DNA of 35,189 bases. Origin: an uncultured Spartobacteria bacterium. Its GTDB lineage: Bacteria > Verrucomicrobiota > Verrucomicrobiia > Chthoniobacterales > UBA6821. Of this stretch, positions 1-10,368 are shown one piece after another. The translations under genes were made by a program, and so were the position numbers. The DNA is taken from contig CAIWMF010000103.1 in the NCBI GenBank assembly GCA_903913785.1, positions 1-35,189 on the forward strand, written 5' to 3'. The first letter of the stretch is position 1. The number at the start of each line of letters is the position of its first letter. Under the pieces are notes generated by a model. That model searched no databases and was not told the origin of the DNA. It worked only from the letters and a program-made list of their open reading frames with translations.

Positions 1-233
1 ACGACTTGCTCGTTACATAATCCATCACCTGCAATAATGGTATCACGCACATGAAGTGCAGTAGAATCCTCGTCGCTGGTCACACAGGCAATGCCACCTT
101 GGGCCCATGCGGTATTTGAATCAGCTTTAGAGCGTTTTGTGATGATTGTGACCAAGCCATGTTCTGCAGCCTTGAGTGCAAAACTCAGCCCGGCAATACC
201 ACTGCCAATGATGACATAATGAAACGGTTTCAT
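1..233 (-). CDS. nadB: L-aspartate oxidase, N-terminal part (truncated by window edge)
   Basis: Minus-strand translation from ATG at 233: MKPFHYVIIGSGIAGLSFALKAAEHGLVTIITKRSKADSNTAWAQGGIACVTSDEDSTALHVRDTIIAGDGLCNEQV; FAD GxGxxG motif and the NadB-type NTAWAQGGIA motif. Not in the supplied ORF track. Confidence 0.88.
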   Translation of the reverse strand, partial: MKPFHYVIIGSGIAGLSFALKAAEHGLVTIITKRSKADSNTAWAQGGIACVTSDEDSTALHVRDTIIAGDGLCNEQV

Positions 234-278
234 GTGATTAGAGAACCTCGTTCCACATGAAGAGAAACATCATACTTT

Positions 279-1193
279 CTAATATTCATTTCTTAAACCG
301 GATGTTTCATGTTGGTCGTGAGGAGGTGGCGGCGAGGGCTGAGGGGGTAAGGCTATATTATCAATGAGCCTAGTTTCTCCAATGTTGAGCGCCACAAGTA
401 GACGAGCTACAGTCGTGCCGGGGGCAAGTTTTTTCAGTGGTTGAAGCCTCTGCTCATCGAGAATTTCGACGTAATCTATGGTAGCTTCTGGAATAGTCAT
501 GAGTCCTTTTCGCGCAAAATCAAGAAGTACTGAAGTATCAGATTCACCATTGAGCGCGCGGGCTCTCACCTCTCTGAGGGTTTCATAAATTTTGCAAGCC
601 ACTTTGCGCTCCGTTTTGGAAAGCCTTTTGTTGCGAGAGCTCATAGCAAGGCCATCCTCTTCGCGTACAGTAGGATGCGATATTACTTCAATGGGAAAGT
701 GTAAGTCTCGCACAAGACGCCTTATAATGATGAGTTGTTGCCAATCTTTTTCTCCAAAGACAGCGTGGGTTGGAGCAATGATATTAAAGAGCTTCGTGAG
801 TATCGTCACGACGCCACTAAAGTGACCGGGACGTGAAGCCCCACATAGGTTGCCTGAAAGTTCACCTTCAACAACCTTAATCGAGCTATCCAAGGGATAT
901 ATCTCCTTAACACAAGGAGAGAATACAACATCAGCTCCTGATTTTTTGCAAAGCACTTGATCAGCCTGCAGAGTCCGTGGGTACAAGTCAAAATCCTTTG
1001 CCACATGAAATTGTTTTGGATTAAGAAAAATTGAAACAACAACGGTGCCATTTTCTCCTGCTCGTTTGCGTGCATGACTAATGAGGGATGCATGTCCTTG
1101 ATGCAGGGCTCCCATCGTTGGCACAAAGATCAAAGGCTTGGGAGCACTTGAACATGCTTGCTGCATAAGAGAGATGTCCTCAAGTGTACGCAT
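279..1193 (-). CDS. panC: Pantoate--beta-alanine ligase; C-terminal tail derived from a palindromic repeat
   Basis: ORF 304 aa; FVPTMGALHQGHASLI, FLNPKQF and VFGEKDWQQLIIIRR motifs. The normal PanC end (GETRLIDNIAL) is followed by PPQPSPPPPHDQHETSGLRNEY encoded in the repeat. Confidence 0.95.
   Translation of the reverse strand: MRTLEDISLMQQACSSAPKPLIFVPTMGALHQGHASLISHARKRAGENGTVVVSIFLNPKQFHVAKDFDLYPRTLQADQVLCKKSGADVVFSPCVKEIYPLDSSIKVVEGELSGNLCGASRPGHFSGVVTILTKLFNIIAPTHAVFGEKDWQQLIIIRRLVRDLHFPIEVISHPTVREEDGLAMSSRNKRLSKTERKVACKIYETLREVRARALNGESDTSVLLDFARKGLMTIPEATIDYVEILDEQRLQPLKKLAPGTTVARLLVALNIGETRLIDNIALPPQPSPPPPHDQHETSGLRNEY
293..345. repeat. Half copy of the palindromic element (TTAAACCGGATGTTTCATGTTGGTCGTGAGGAGG...)
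   Basis: Aligns to TTAACCCGGATATTTCATACTGATCGTGACGAGGAG of the other copies. Confidence 0.75.
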
Positions 1194-1409
1194 ATATATT
1201 TTTGCCTAAATGAATGTTAGGATTTTTTGCGTTAGGAGTTTTTGGGGCTAAAAAGAGGCCCTATGAAGCTTGGAATCTTGCAATGACTTTTGAACATTCT
1301 TGTTCATTGAACATGCATTGGTATCTGCTTGTTTGGGGTGGCTAGAAAGTTTAGACGAGCTCAAAATTCTAGCATAAAAACAACCTGCAATTCATCCGTA
1401 AAAATATTA

Positions 1410-1742
1410 TTACGATTTTTGTGGGGATGGTAACGCTGATGCTTTCTGTGCTGCGGGTGCTTTTTGTTTGAGTAGCTGTTCCTGAATTTTTGTCGGGCCA
1501 CTCGTTGATTTCACGTAGACTATAGAAATAATAAGTGTGAGGAGAAAAAATAAACCACCCAGCCAGACCGTGAATTTATTGAGAATGGTACTTGTCTGTG
1601 TGCCAAAGAGATTATCGGTCATGCTGCTCCCAAAAGCAGCTCCGAGTCCCTCGCTCTTGGGACGTTGCATTAAAACAACAACAATCATCAGAAAAGAAAC
1701 AATAACAAGACAGGTAGTAAGAAAAGGAAGCAAGAGCCACAT
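1410..1742 (-). CDS. secG: Preprotein translocase subunit SecG
   Basis: 110 aa, two TM segments, VVVLMQRPKSEGLGAAFG SecG signature. Confidence 0.9.
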   Translation of the reverse strand: MWLLLPFLTTCLVIVSFLMIVVVLMQRPKSEGLGAAFGSSMTDNLFGTQTSTILNKFTVWLGGLFFLLTLIISIVYVKSTSGPTKIQEQLLKQKAPAAQKASALPSPQKS

Positions 1743-1752
1743 AGTTCGGGGA

Positions 1753-3123
1753 TTATTCTACGAGTGCTTGCCTTTTGTAAAGACGTAAAACAGCATTTCT
1801 AGCGAGGTTGTCAGCGTCCATAATTTCCTCTAGCGTCGGTTCCGCAATAACTGGAATTTCTTGCATTGTTGAGGCGACGTACATCCAAATAGTTGGCAGG
1901 GAAATTTTGCCTTCAAGAAAAAGTTGAACAGCTTGTTCATTAGCAGCATTGAGTACCGCAGGCAAAGTGCCTCCGATACTTCCGGCTTCTCTTGCTAAAC
2001 GAAGTGCTGGGAAGACATCATGACGCGGTTCCTCAAAATGAAGTGCTCCAATTCTTGGCAAATCAAGAAAATCACATGGACCTGCAATGCGCTCAGGATA
2101 AGTAACCGCACACTGAATGGGAAACATCATATTATTATCACTCATTTGGGCTAAGATAGAGCCATCCACAAATTCCACCATCGAATGAACAATGCTTTCA
2201 GGATGAATCACAACATCGATTTTTTCCATCGCAATACCAAAAAGGTGGTGCGCTTCGATCATCTCAAGACCTTTATTAAAGAGAGTGGCAGAATCAATAG
2301 TAATTTTAGGCCCCATCTCCCAAGTCGGATGACACAACGCCATCGATGGGGTGACCTTCTCTAATTGCTTGGCTGTTGTTGTGCGGAAAGGGCCGCCAGA
2401 ACAGGTGAGAATCAGCCTGCGAACGGTTGCGGGGTCGCGTCCTTCGAGACATTGAAAAAGAGCGTTGTGCTCGCTATCAATGGGAAGAACATGGCGTTTG
2501 TTTTCCCGAGCAGTTTTCATGACTTGATGTCCCGCCATCACTAAAATTTCTTTACTCGCAACAGCAATATTTTTACCTGCTTGTAAGGCAGCAAGAGCAG
2601 GTTGTAAACCCGCAGTGCCTACGATGGCGATTAATATTAATTCAGCTTCGCTCAAGGTTGCGAGTTTAATGAGGCCTTCCTCTCCGTAGTAAATATTAGG
2701 GGTAGGGGATAGGGAATGAAGGGTTTCCTGTAAAAGTTGTGCCTGTGCTTTGTCTTTTGTGCAGAGGGCTAGCCCGGATATTTCATACTCATCTACTGCG
2801 GAAACCGGGAAGCCTGATGGATGCTGCGCCCAAGCTCGAAATCTTCCTCGTGCAGTACGAAACATAAAGCCGTTGTCAGACTTCATCACTCGCCTTACCC
2901 CATCTGCCTTCGCAGTCTCCTCGTCACGATCAGTATGAAATATCCGGGCTAGAGCGTGAAATTCTTCTGCAAGATTGGCCAGAGCATGATGGTTGTTATA
3001 GCCAGAAAGACCAACGATGTTCATGCGCTCAGGCAGAGCTCGAGCGACTTTGGCAGCACTTCTTCCAATCGAGCCAGTTGCTCCTAAAATAACAACACGA
3101 CGAGGAAGAGAATAGTCACGCAT
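1753..3123 (-). CDS. dxr: 1-deoxy-D-xylulose 5-phosphate reductoisomerase with about 60-aa in-frame repeat-derived insertion
   Basis: ILGATGSIGRSAAKV, ASKEILVMAGHQVM, IDSEHNALFQCLEG, HPTWEMGPKITIDSATLFNKGLE, VIHPESIVHSMVEF. 456 aa, falling to about 396 aa without the insertion. Confidence 0.96.
   Translation of the reverse strand: MRDYSLPRRVVILGATGSIGRSAAKVARALPERMNIVGLSGYNNHHALANLAEEFHALARIFHTDRDEETAKADGVRRVMKSDNGFMFRTARGRFRAWAQHPSGFPVSAVDEYEISGLALCTKDKAQAQLLQETLHSLSPTPNIYYGEEGLIKLATLSEAELILIAIVGTAGLQPALAALQAGKNIAVASKEILVMAGHQVMKTARENKRHVLPIDSEHNALFQCLEGRDPATVRRLILTCSGGPFRTTTAKQLEKVTPSMALCHPTWEMGPKITIDSATLFNKGLEMIEAHHLFGIAMEKIDVVIHPESIVHSMVEFVDGSILAQMSDNNMMFPIQCAVTYPERIAGPCDFLDLPRIGALHFEEPRHDVFPALRLAREAGSIGGTLPAVLNAANEQAVQLFLEGKISLPTIWMYVASTMQEIPVIAEPTLEEIMDADNLARNAVLRLYKRQALVE
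2769..2952. repeat. Full palindromic element inside dxr, flanked by CTAG on both sides; net insertion 180 bp
   Basis: Left end CTAGCCCGGATATTTCATACT; right end AGTATGAAATATCCGGGCTAG; 19-bp perfect terminal inverted repeat; open in the dxr frame. Confidence 0.93.
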
Positions 3124-3298
3124 AGCAAGCTATAAAGAGCGAAGATTAGAGTATATAGAGTCTTTCAAGCTCAAAAAACATTAGCTACAAAAATAAACTC
3201 ACGCCGAGTAGATTGCGTGAGGCTTTCTGCTTCTATGCATGTTATTAAGTTAAAAAAGAACTTCACAAATAGTAAGCTGCTTATTTGCACGCGTTACG

Positions 3299-4204
3299 TT
3301 ACTTCTCCCAAATCATCACCTGAAGTATAAAATAAAAAATTGGAGCAGTAAAAAGGATGCTGTCTATTAAATCAAGCCCTCCACCAATGCCTGGTAAAGT
3401 ATTACTAGAATCCTTCGTTTGCAAGGTGCGCTTGAGGAGGGATTCTGCCAGATCACCTGCCATGGCCGCAATACCGAGGATTAAAGAAATGATAAAGACG
3501 CTTGTAAAATGTAAGAGTGGCACCTTGTGTTGAAAAAAAATAAAAAAAAGTGAACCGCTCAACAGTGCAAAAAGAAGAGCTCCAATACACCCTTCCTTGG
3601 TTTTTGTAGAACTCACATGAGGAAAAAAACCATGACGTCCAAAAAGACTACCACAGACAAAAGCACCGACATCTGTGAATTTCGTCACGACTAAAAGAAA
3701 AAGGACATAATATTGCCCTGTTAAGATTCCATGAATATCACGCGGTGTAAGATAAATAATTTTTGAGACAAAAGAAAAAAGCCACGGGATATAAATAATG
3801 CCAAGAAGCGTGAAAGCGATGGCATCGGCCATTTCACGTTTTAGCTTAAAAGATAATAATGTCTTAGAGAAAAGTATCAGTACTAGGAGAGCTAAAAGCA
3901 TAGCCTCAAAAATAAAAATTCCTCCTCCGTTCTCCGAAAAAGGACTTCCAAAACGTGGATTGCGTAGTAGATAAAAATTACCGCAAAGCAGAATGATGCC
4001 TGCACAATAACCAAGGCGCCAATGACGTGGAATCGAGGCAACCTTTAGCAGCCAGAAATATTCCCACAGAGAGCCGAGTGCCGCAGCAGCAATGAGCAAG
4101 CAGTAGCCATTTTCTGATTGAAAAACAACCGTCGTAACAATGAGGGTCCAAAGCGTCAGGGTGCTAAGCAAGCGAGGGACCAAAGAGGTAGGGATAGGCT
4201 TCAT
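3299..4204 (-). CDS. cdsA: Phosphatidate cytidylyltransferase
   Basis: Multi-TM protein; C-terminal MAGDLAESLLKRTLQTKDSSNTLPGIGGGLDLIDSILFTAP CdsA signature. The ORF track extends to 4459, but MKPIPTSLVPRL at 4204 is the likelier start because the extension runs through a repeat. Confidence 0.9.
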   Translation of the reverse strand: MKPIPTSLVPRLLSTLTLWTLIVTTVVFQSENGYCLLIAAAALGSLWEYFWLLKVASIPRHWRLGYCAGIILLCGNFYLLRNPRFGSPFSENGGGIFIFEAMLLALLVLILFSKTLLSFKLKREMADAIAFTLLGIIYIPWLFSFVSKIIYLTPRDIHGILTGQYYVLFLLVVTKFTDVGAFVCGSLFGRHGFFPHVSSTKTKEGCIGALLFALLSGSLFFIFFQHKVPLLHFTSVFIISLILGIAAMAGDLAESLLKRTLQTKDSSNTLPGIGGGLDLIDSILFTAPIFYFILQVMIWEK

Positions 4205-4309
4205 GAAGTTATCAACTCTAGTAAGAATATGTCGAAAAGGGAATTTATTTTGACCTGTATTTCGAGAGCATGGGTTGATTCTGCTTGCACATTCTTTATC
4301 ACATTTATG

Positions 4310-4499
4310 TTGACCTGGATATTTCACACTAAATCTATTACGGCTTGTGCAAAGCTCTATGGCTACTACGTTGGTCTCCAATTGTGATTTGGAGATGGCT
4401 GTACACATACAGCCTTGCATCACAATCATTCGCTCGCCTTGTATTAACAAGCTTTGCACAGTGCCTCATTACGATTCAGTATGAAATATCCGAGCTCAG
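4310..4499. repeat. Palindromic element between cdsA and recA (period 186 bp)
   Basis: Ends CCTGGATATTTCACACT and CATTACGATTCAGTATGAAATATCCGAG; internal stems GTGCAAAGCT/AGCTTTGCAC, TCTCCAA/TTGGAGA, GGCTGT/ACAGCC. Confidence 0.88.
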
Positions 4500-4632
4500 G
4501 CTAGAACCTGGAAGAAAAAAATTATTTTGTAAAATATATAGCTTTCTCATTTGCATTCTTAAGTTTAAGCTTTTCTACTTGAAAATTACTTCTTGCTATC
4601 ATTTCTAAAACACACTGCTAACAAAATATACT

Positions 4633-5691
4633 ATGGCCAAAACTGAAGAAAATATTGCCGCTGCTGTTCTGAAAAATTCCGGGCTAAGTGAAAAAGCCGC
4701 TGCCGCGCGCGCTAAGAATCTAGATCTTGCTATTCAGCAAATTGCAAAGGATTACGGAGATGGTGCTATTATGAGGCTTGGAGCAGAAGGCTCTAAGGGA
4801 ATTTCCGTGATTCCTACTGGCAATCTTTTAATTGATCGCGCTCTTGGCGTGGGAGGTTTTCCGCGTGGAAGAATTATTGAAGTTTATGGACCAGAGTCCT
4901 CTGGAAAAACCACCCTGACTCTTAGTGTGATTGCCCAAGCTCAAAAAAGTGGTGGTCTTGCTGCCTTTATTGATGTGGAACATGCTTTAGACCCTATCTA
5001 CTCGCGTAAGCTCGGAGTGAACTTAGAAGATCTACTTGTCTCACAGCCAAGCTCAGGCGAAGAGGCACTTCGTATTTGTGAAACACTCGTTCGTTCTAAT
5101 GCTCTGGATGTTGTTGTTCTTGACTCTGTTGCTGCCCTAGTGACTAAGACCGAGCTAGAGGGAGAGATTGGAGATTCTGTTGTAGGAGCACAAGCTAGGC
5201 TCATGAGTGCTGCTATGAGGAAACTGACTGCCTTCATTTCCAAAGCGGATACGTGCGTGATTTTTACGAATCAAATTCGTGAAAAAATTGGTGTGATGTT
5301 TGGTAATCCAGAAACCACACCCGGAGGTAAGGCTTTGAAATTTTATTCAAGCGTCCGTATCGATATTCGCCGAATAGGTGCTATCAAAATCACTGATGGC
5401 ACTGTGACTGGCAATCGAACACGTATCAAAGTAGTCAAAAATAAAGTCGCCCCTCCCTTTACCGAAGCAGAGTTTGACATCATGTATAACGAGGGTATTT
5501 CTAACACTGGGTCATTGCTGGATCTTGCACTCGAAAAAAACATCATTGAGAAGCGTGGTTCTTGGCTTAGTTATAAAGGCAATCAACTTGCCCAAGGACG
5601 GGATGCAGGCAAAGAAGCACTCAAAAACGATCCGGCCCTTTATGCCGAAATTGAGAGTGCCGTTAAGACAGCCCTGGCCGAAGAAAAATGA
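4633..5691 (+). CDS. recA: Recombinase RecA
   Basis: [17 protein letters not shown] Walker [42 protein letters not shown]. Confidence 0.98.
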   Translation: MAKTEENIAAAVLKNSGLSEKAAAARAKNLDLAIQQIAKDYGDGAIMRLGAEGSKGISVIPTGNLLIDRALGVGGFPRGRIIEVYGPESSGKTTLTLSVIAQAQKSGGLAAFIDVEHALDPIYSRKLGVNLEDLLVSQPSSGEEALRICETLVRSNALDVVVLDSVAALVTKTELEGEIGDSVVGAQARLMSAAMRKLTAFISKADTCVIFTNQIREKIGVMFGNPETTPGGKALKFYSSVRIDIRRIGAIKITDGTVTGNRTRIKVVKNKVAPPFTEAEFDIMYNEGISNTGSLLDLALEKNIIEKRGSWLSYKGNQLAQGRDAGKEALKNDPALYAEIESAVKTALAEEK

Positions 5692-5709
5692 TTTAGTAAT
5701 TTGACCAGA

Positions 5710-6005
5710 GCGTTTTAAAAAAGTTATGGCAGGGTGGAGTGCCAAGTCTGTGGTTGATGCGTTTGGCGAAGTTCGGCTCCGCACCTAATAGGGACTCCTT
5801 TTGCTAAGGGGTGGCTTACTTTTCGTAAGTCTACGCGAGCGGTCGCTTGGCGAGCTTTGTTCTCGCTCCTGCTCGTCTCGCCCTTTACAGCACTACCTCA
5901 AGAACCTCTGGGCAAATTTCCCCTCGCTCTCTCTTGGGACGCCAGTGGTGCCCTGTCAAGCTTCGCGGTCTCCTCGTCACGATCAGTATGAAATATCCGG
6001 GTTAA
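5710..6005. repeat. Palindromic-element family copy (right arm clear, left end not recognised) ending at TTAA on the nfo stop codon
   Basis: CTCTTGGGACGCCAGTGGTGCCCTGTCAAGCTTCGCGGTCTCCTCGTCACGATCAGTATGAAATATCCGGGTTAA shares an extended right arm with the copies ending at 22031 and 30822. Confidence 0.75.
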
Positions 6006-6856
6006 ACAAAACTACGTAGCAATTTCATTGCTGCCACATCTTCTGCTAAATCTTTACCTTTTGGTGTTTCTAAAATTTTAGGGATCAGGGCTAATTCCTC
6101 TGCTTGCATAATCCAGCGAAAGGCCTCTAAACCTATTTTTCCATTTTTTGGATCTCCAAGATTGGCATGACGATCGACCCGAGAACCAAGTGCCGCCTTT
6201 GATTCGTTGATATGCAGAGCGCAGAGTTTTTTTAATCCAATGATACGATCGAATTGATCAAAAACATTTTGTGCTCCATGAAGAGCAGAAAGATCATAGC
6301 CGCCGGCAAAGACATGTGCCGTGTCAAGGACAAAACGCAGGCGCTCTGGATCGTCAACATGCGCGAGTATGTCAGCCAGTTCCTCAAAATGAGAGCCAAG
6401 GCAGCTACCTTGGCCTGCCGTTGTTTCTAGGGCAATGCGAACCTTGAGTTTGGGGTGCTCTGCGTGAATTTGATTAAGACTGTGAACAATACAGCGAAGA
6501 CCATAAATCTTTCCCTTCCCGAGATGAGATCCGGGATGAAGGATCAAAAACGGAATTTCTAACTGATCGCAACGCAGTAATTCTTCGGCTAGTGAGCGTA
6601 GTGATTTCTCATGATTCAGTGAGTTTTCAGCAGCTAAATTAATCAGATATCCTGCATGTGCAAGCACTGATCCAAGGTTCTTACGTAGAGGGTGTTGAGT
6701 AAATGCATGAATTTCCTCAACTAAAAAAGGCTTGGCAAACCATTGGATATTATTTTTTACAAAAATCTGCATGGCCGTGCATCCTATGGCAACTGCACGT
6801 TCGATGGCTCGTGCAGCCCCTCCAACTGTGGGAATATGAGAACCAAGTAAGATCAT
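6002..6856 (-). CDS. nfo: Deoxyribonuclease IV (endonuclease IV)
   Basis: MILLGSHIPTVGG start, FLILHPGSHLG, ALETTAGQGSCLGSHFEEL, FVLDTAHVFAGGYDL, LHINESKAALGSRVDRHANLGDPKNGKIG. Confidence 0.96.
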   Translation of the reverse strand: MILLGSHIPTVGGAARAIERAVAIGCTAMQIFVKNNIQWFAKPFLVEEIHAFTQHPLRKNLGSVLAHAGYLINLAAENSLNHEKSLRSLAEELLRCDQLEIPFLILHPGSHLGKGKIYGLRCIVHSLNQIHAEHPKLKVRIALETTAGQGSCLGSHFEELADILAHVDDPERLRFVLDTAHVFAGGYDLSALHGAQNVFDQFDRIIGLKKLCALHINESKAALGSRVDRHANLGDPKNGKIGLEAFRWIMQAEELALIPKILETPKGKDLAEDVAAMKLLRSFV

Positions 6857-7083
6857 TATTTTTAAAAATAGACGTTGAAATTTCAACAATCCCCATCAAT
6901 TTACTTTCATACAATTAAAATTTTTCTAAAAAAAAAGAATTTCTTCTTGCACTTGTTCTCTTTTCCACTAAATTCACCCCTCACGGTCTTCCAAAAGCTT
7001 CCAGAATTACATGTTTTCATGTCTCTCGGATTCTCACAAAATACTTAGTTAGATGAGAAAAAAGCGAAGTCCCAACAAACATT

Positions 7084-7500
7084 ATGCCGACTATCAATCA
7101 ACTCGTACGAAAAGGACGCCGCAAGGTGCTGGTAAAATCAAAGTCACCAGCATTAGTAAACTGTCCACAGCGTCGTGGCGTTTGCGTTCAAGTAATGACT
7201 CGTACGCCTAAGAAACCAAACTCCGCCTTGCGAAAAGTTGCAAAAGTCCGTTTAACCAACGGTCAGGAAGTCATTGCTTATATTCCTGGTGAAGGTCACA
7301 ATTTGCAAGAACACTCTATCGTTCTTGTTCGCGGAGGAAGGGTTAAAGATCTTCCTGGAGTTAGATATCATATTGTGCGAGGCACTCTTGATAGTCTTGG
7401 AGTTGATGGTCGACGTCGTAGTCGCTCTAAATACGGCGCAAAACGCCCTAAAGCAGGTGAAGAAGCAAAGACTGCTAAGACTACTGGCAAGAAAAAATAG
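7084..7500 (+). CDS. rpsL: 30S ribosomal protein S12
   Basis: [14 protein letters not shown]...[21 protein letters not shown]...[13 protein letters not shown]. Confidence 0.98.
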   Translation: MPTINQLVRKGRRKVLVKSKSPALVNCPQRRGVCVQVMTRTPKKPNSALRKVAKVRLTNGQEVIAYIPGEGHNLQEHSIVLVRGGRVKDLPGVRYHIVRGTLDSLGVDGRRRSRSKYGAKRPKAGEEAKTAKTTGKKK

Positions 7501-7617
7501 GCAGACCTCTCAAGCCAATTGACACATCTTTTTACTTTTGAAAACAAAATCATCACAATCAGACAACACTAGGACTGTAAATTCTTACAGCTTGTAACCT
7601 GCAACCCTCTCCAATCT

Positions 7618-8091
7618 ATGTCTCGCCGTAAACGTGTCATCCATAAAGAAGTCAAACGTGATCTTCGCTATGCCAACCCATTGGTAGCGCGTTTGATTAC
7701 ATCCGTGATGCGTGCAGGTAAGCGCTCTATTGCAGAAAAAATTGTCTACACGGCGATTGAGACAACACGTTCCGTGAGTGAGGTTGGAGACCCTCTGGAT
7801 GTCTTAGAAAAAGCAGTTGAAAATATTCGTCCTCGACTTGAGGTAAAAAGCAGGCGTGTGGGAGGGGCAACTTACCAAGTTCCCATGGAAGTTCCTATGG
7901 ACCGGTCGCTTGCCTTAGCAATGCGCTGGATTGTTGGATTCGCACAAAAACGTAAAGGTATTCCAATGGCAAGGGCTCTTTCCAATGAGCTAAAAGACGC
8001 TTCTCTGGGTCAGGGAGCTGCCATTAAAAAAAGAGATGATTTGCACAAGATGGCGCAAGCTAACAGAGCCTTTGCTCACTTCCGTTGGTAG
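7618..8091 (+). CDS. rpsG: 30S ribosomal protein S7
   Basis: MSRRKRVIHKEV...RRVGGATYQVPMEV...AFAHFRW. Confidence 0.98.
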   Translation: MSRRKRVIHKEVKRDLRYANPLVARLITSVMRAGKRSIAEKIVYTAIETTRSVSEVGDPLDVLEKAVENIRPRLEVKSRRVGGATYQVPMEVPMDRSLALAMRWIVGFAQKRKGIPMARALSNELKDASLGQGAAIKKRDDLHKMAQANRAFAHFRW

Positions 8092-8173
8092 AGTGTAATT
8101 ACATTCATCTATATTCTGTTACGATCTACTCTGCTGCGACTTAATAACACTACCCTCATTTGTAATTTTCAAT

Positions 8174-10333
8174 ATGGCTGTCACTAAAATCGATACCACA
8201 AATCCGAATTCTCCGGATCGCGCTTTCCTTCTGGAAAGAACGCGTAATATTGGTATTTGTGCGCATATTGATGCTGGTAAAACAACACTCACGGAACGTG
8301 TTTTATTTTACACCGGAATGATTCACAAAATCGGAGAAGTTCATGAGGGGACTACGGTGACAGATTGGATGGAACAAGAGCGTGAACGTGGTATTACCAT
8401 CACTTCTGCTGCTACGACATGCAGCTGGAAGCAACGCATAGAGGAAAATATTGTTAAACTATTTCCTGGTATAGAGCAGCGCGTTAACATTATTGATACC
8501 CCGGGACATGTTGATTTTACAGCAGAAGTAGAACGTTCCTTGCGGGTTTTAGACGGTGCTATTGCTGTGTTTTGTGGTGTTGCAGGAGTTCAGCCTCAGT
8601 CTGAGACGGTATGGCGTCAAGCCAACAAATACGGGGTTCCTCGTATTGCATTTGTCAACAAAATGGACAGGACTGGTGCCAATTTTGCCAATGCTGTCAA
8701 CGATATGCGTGTTAAGCTTGGTGCAAATGCCTGGCCAATCCTTATTCCCCTTGGAGCCGAAGATAATCTTCGTGGACAAATCGACGTGGTAAACCAACAG
8801 GCTGTCTTTTATGATGACGACAGTAGTATGGGTTCAACTTATCGTATTGATCAGATTCCTGAGGAGTATCGTGAAATAGCTCAATTAGCCTACGAAGATC
8901 TTGTTAATCAAATGATGGATCTTGATGAAGAAGTTGGAAACCTATTCCTCGAGGAAAAATCAGTAACAAAAGAAATCTTAAAACGCGCTATTCGCCGACA
9001 GACAATTAATAATCGTTTTGTCCCTGTAGCAGGTGGATCTGCTTTTAAAAACAAAGGGGTTCAATATCTTGTTGACGCTGTTATTGATTATCTTCCAAGT
9101 CCCATTGATATTGCGCCTGCAAGAGGACAAGATCCAGATACAGCTGTCGAAAAATTAGCTGCAACTAATGATCATGCGCCCTTCTGCTCTCTTGCATTTA
9201 AGCTGTGGAGCGATCCTTTTGTCGGAAAACTGGTTTTCTTTCGTGTCTATTCTGGAAAGTTAAGCAAGGGCGACACTGTCTATAATCCTCGTACAAATAA
9301 ACGCGAACGCATCAGTCGCCTTATTCAAATTCAGGCAGATAAGCGTCAGGATATTGACACATGTTATTCGGGTGATATCGCTGCAATCGTCGGTATTCGT
9401 AATATTACCACAGGTGATACTCTTTGTAATGAAGATCATCCTATTTTGCTGGAGCCTCCTTCATTTCCAGATCCAGTGATTTCAATGTCCATAGAACCTA
9501 AGACAAAGGCAGATCAAGAAAAAATGTCAAACGCCTTACAGCGGCTCGCAGAAGAGGACCCAACATTTTGTGTATTTACCAATGAAGATACTGGTCAAAC
9601 CATTATTGCCGGTATGGGTGAGCTGCATCTTGAAATTATTAGAGATCGCATGCTTCGTGAATTTAAGGTTGATGCCGCTTCTGGTAAGCCGCAAATTGCC
9701 TATAAGGAAACCGTCTTGCTTCCTGCAGATGGAGAAGGAAAACTCGTAAAACAATCTGGCGGCCGTGGTCAATATGGTCACGTGGTTGTCAAAATTACTC
9801 CTAATGAGAGAGGAAAAGGAATCACCATTGATAATAAAGTAGTAGGAGGAGCTATTCCTAAAGAATATATTCCAGCAGTTATCAAAGGCCTTAACGAAGC
9901 AACTCTTAATGGTGTTGTGGGAGGGTATCCGGTAATTGATCTACATGTTGATATTGTCGATGGATCTTATCATGATGTGGATTCAAACGAACTGGCTTTC
10001 AAGATGGCGGCAATTTTTTCACTTAAAGATGCAATGAAAAAAGCGAAAGCAATACTTTTAGAGCCAATCATGAAGGTAGAAGCAATCACTCCTGAGGAGT
10101 ATCAAGGCGATATCATGGGTGATTTAAACCGTCGTCGTGGAAAAATTATCTCCATCGAAACAAAAACGATCAGCACAAGCGTCAATGCTGAAGTTCCTTT
10201 AGCAGAAATGTTTGGTTATGCGACTGCAATACGATCTCTCTCAAAAGGACGTGCTGCGTATTCCATGGAACCATCTCATTTCGAACAAGTTCCTGCTCAA
10301 GTTTTAGCAGCAGTTCTTGATCAAAAAAGTTAA
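8174..10333 (+). CDS. fusA: Elongation factor G
   Basis: [56 protein letters not shown]. Confidence 0.98.
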   Translation: MAVTKIDTTNPNSPDRAFLLERTRNIGICAHIDAGKTTLTERVLFYTGMIHKIGEVHEGTTVTDWMEQERERGITITSAATTCSWKQRIEENIVKLFPGIEQRVNIIDTPGHVDFTAEVERSLRVLDGAIAVFCGVAGVQPQSETVWRQANKYGVPRIAFVNKMDRTGANFANAVNDMRVKLGANAWPILIPLGAEDNLRGQIDVVNQQAVFYDDDSSMGSTYRIDQIPEEYREIAQLAYEDLVNQMMDLDEEVGNLFLEEKSVTKEILKRAIRRQTINNRFVPVAGGSAFKNKGVQYLVDAVIDYLPSPIDIAPARGQDPDTAVEKLAATNDHAPFCSLAFKLWSDPFVGKLVFFRVYSGKLSKGDTVYNPRTNKRERISRLIQIQADKRQDIDTCYSGDIAAIVGIRNITTGDTLCNEDHPILLEPPSFPDPVISMSIEPKTKADQEKMSNALQRLAEEDPTFCVFTNEDTGQTIIAGMGELHLEIIRDRMLREFKVDAASGKPQIAYKETVLLPADGEGKLVKQSGGRGQYGHVVVKITPNERGKGITIDNKVVGGAIPKEYIPAVIKGLNEATLNGVVGGYPVIDLHVDIVDGSYHDVDSNELAFKMAAIFSLKDAMKKAKAILLEPIMKVEAITPEEYQGDIMGDLNRRRGKIISIETKTISTSVNAEVPLAEMFGYATAIRSLSKGRAAYSMEPSHFEQVPAQVLAAVLDQKS

Positions 10334-10368
10334 ATTAACGTACATACCAACTTTAAACTTCATTTTAC

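Noticed and set aside
806-1126. 106-aa minus-strand ORF overlapping panC
   Set aside because: Alternative frame of panC; PanC motifs are in the 279..1193 frame.
2750-2938. ORF antisense within dxr (62 aa)
   Set aside because: Lies inside the palindromic element and is explained by the repeat being open in several frames; the dxr frame is clearly the coding one.
4118-4608. Two overlapping plus-strand ORFs (89 and 87 aa) upstream of recA
   Set aside because: They run through the repeat and the antisense of the cdsA start; no recognisable domain.
5801-6019. 72-aa ORF ending PRHDQYEISGLNKTT
   Set aside because: Composed of repeat sequence only; more likely a by-product of the element than an independent gene.
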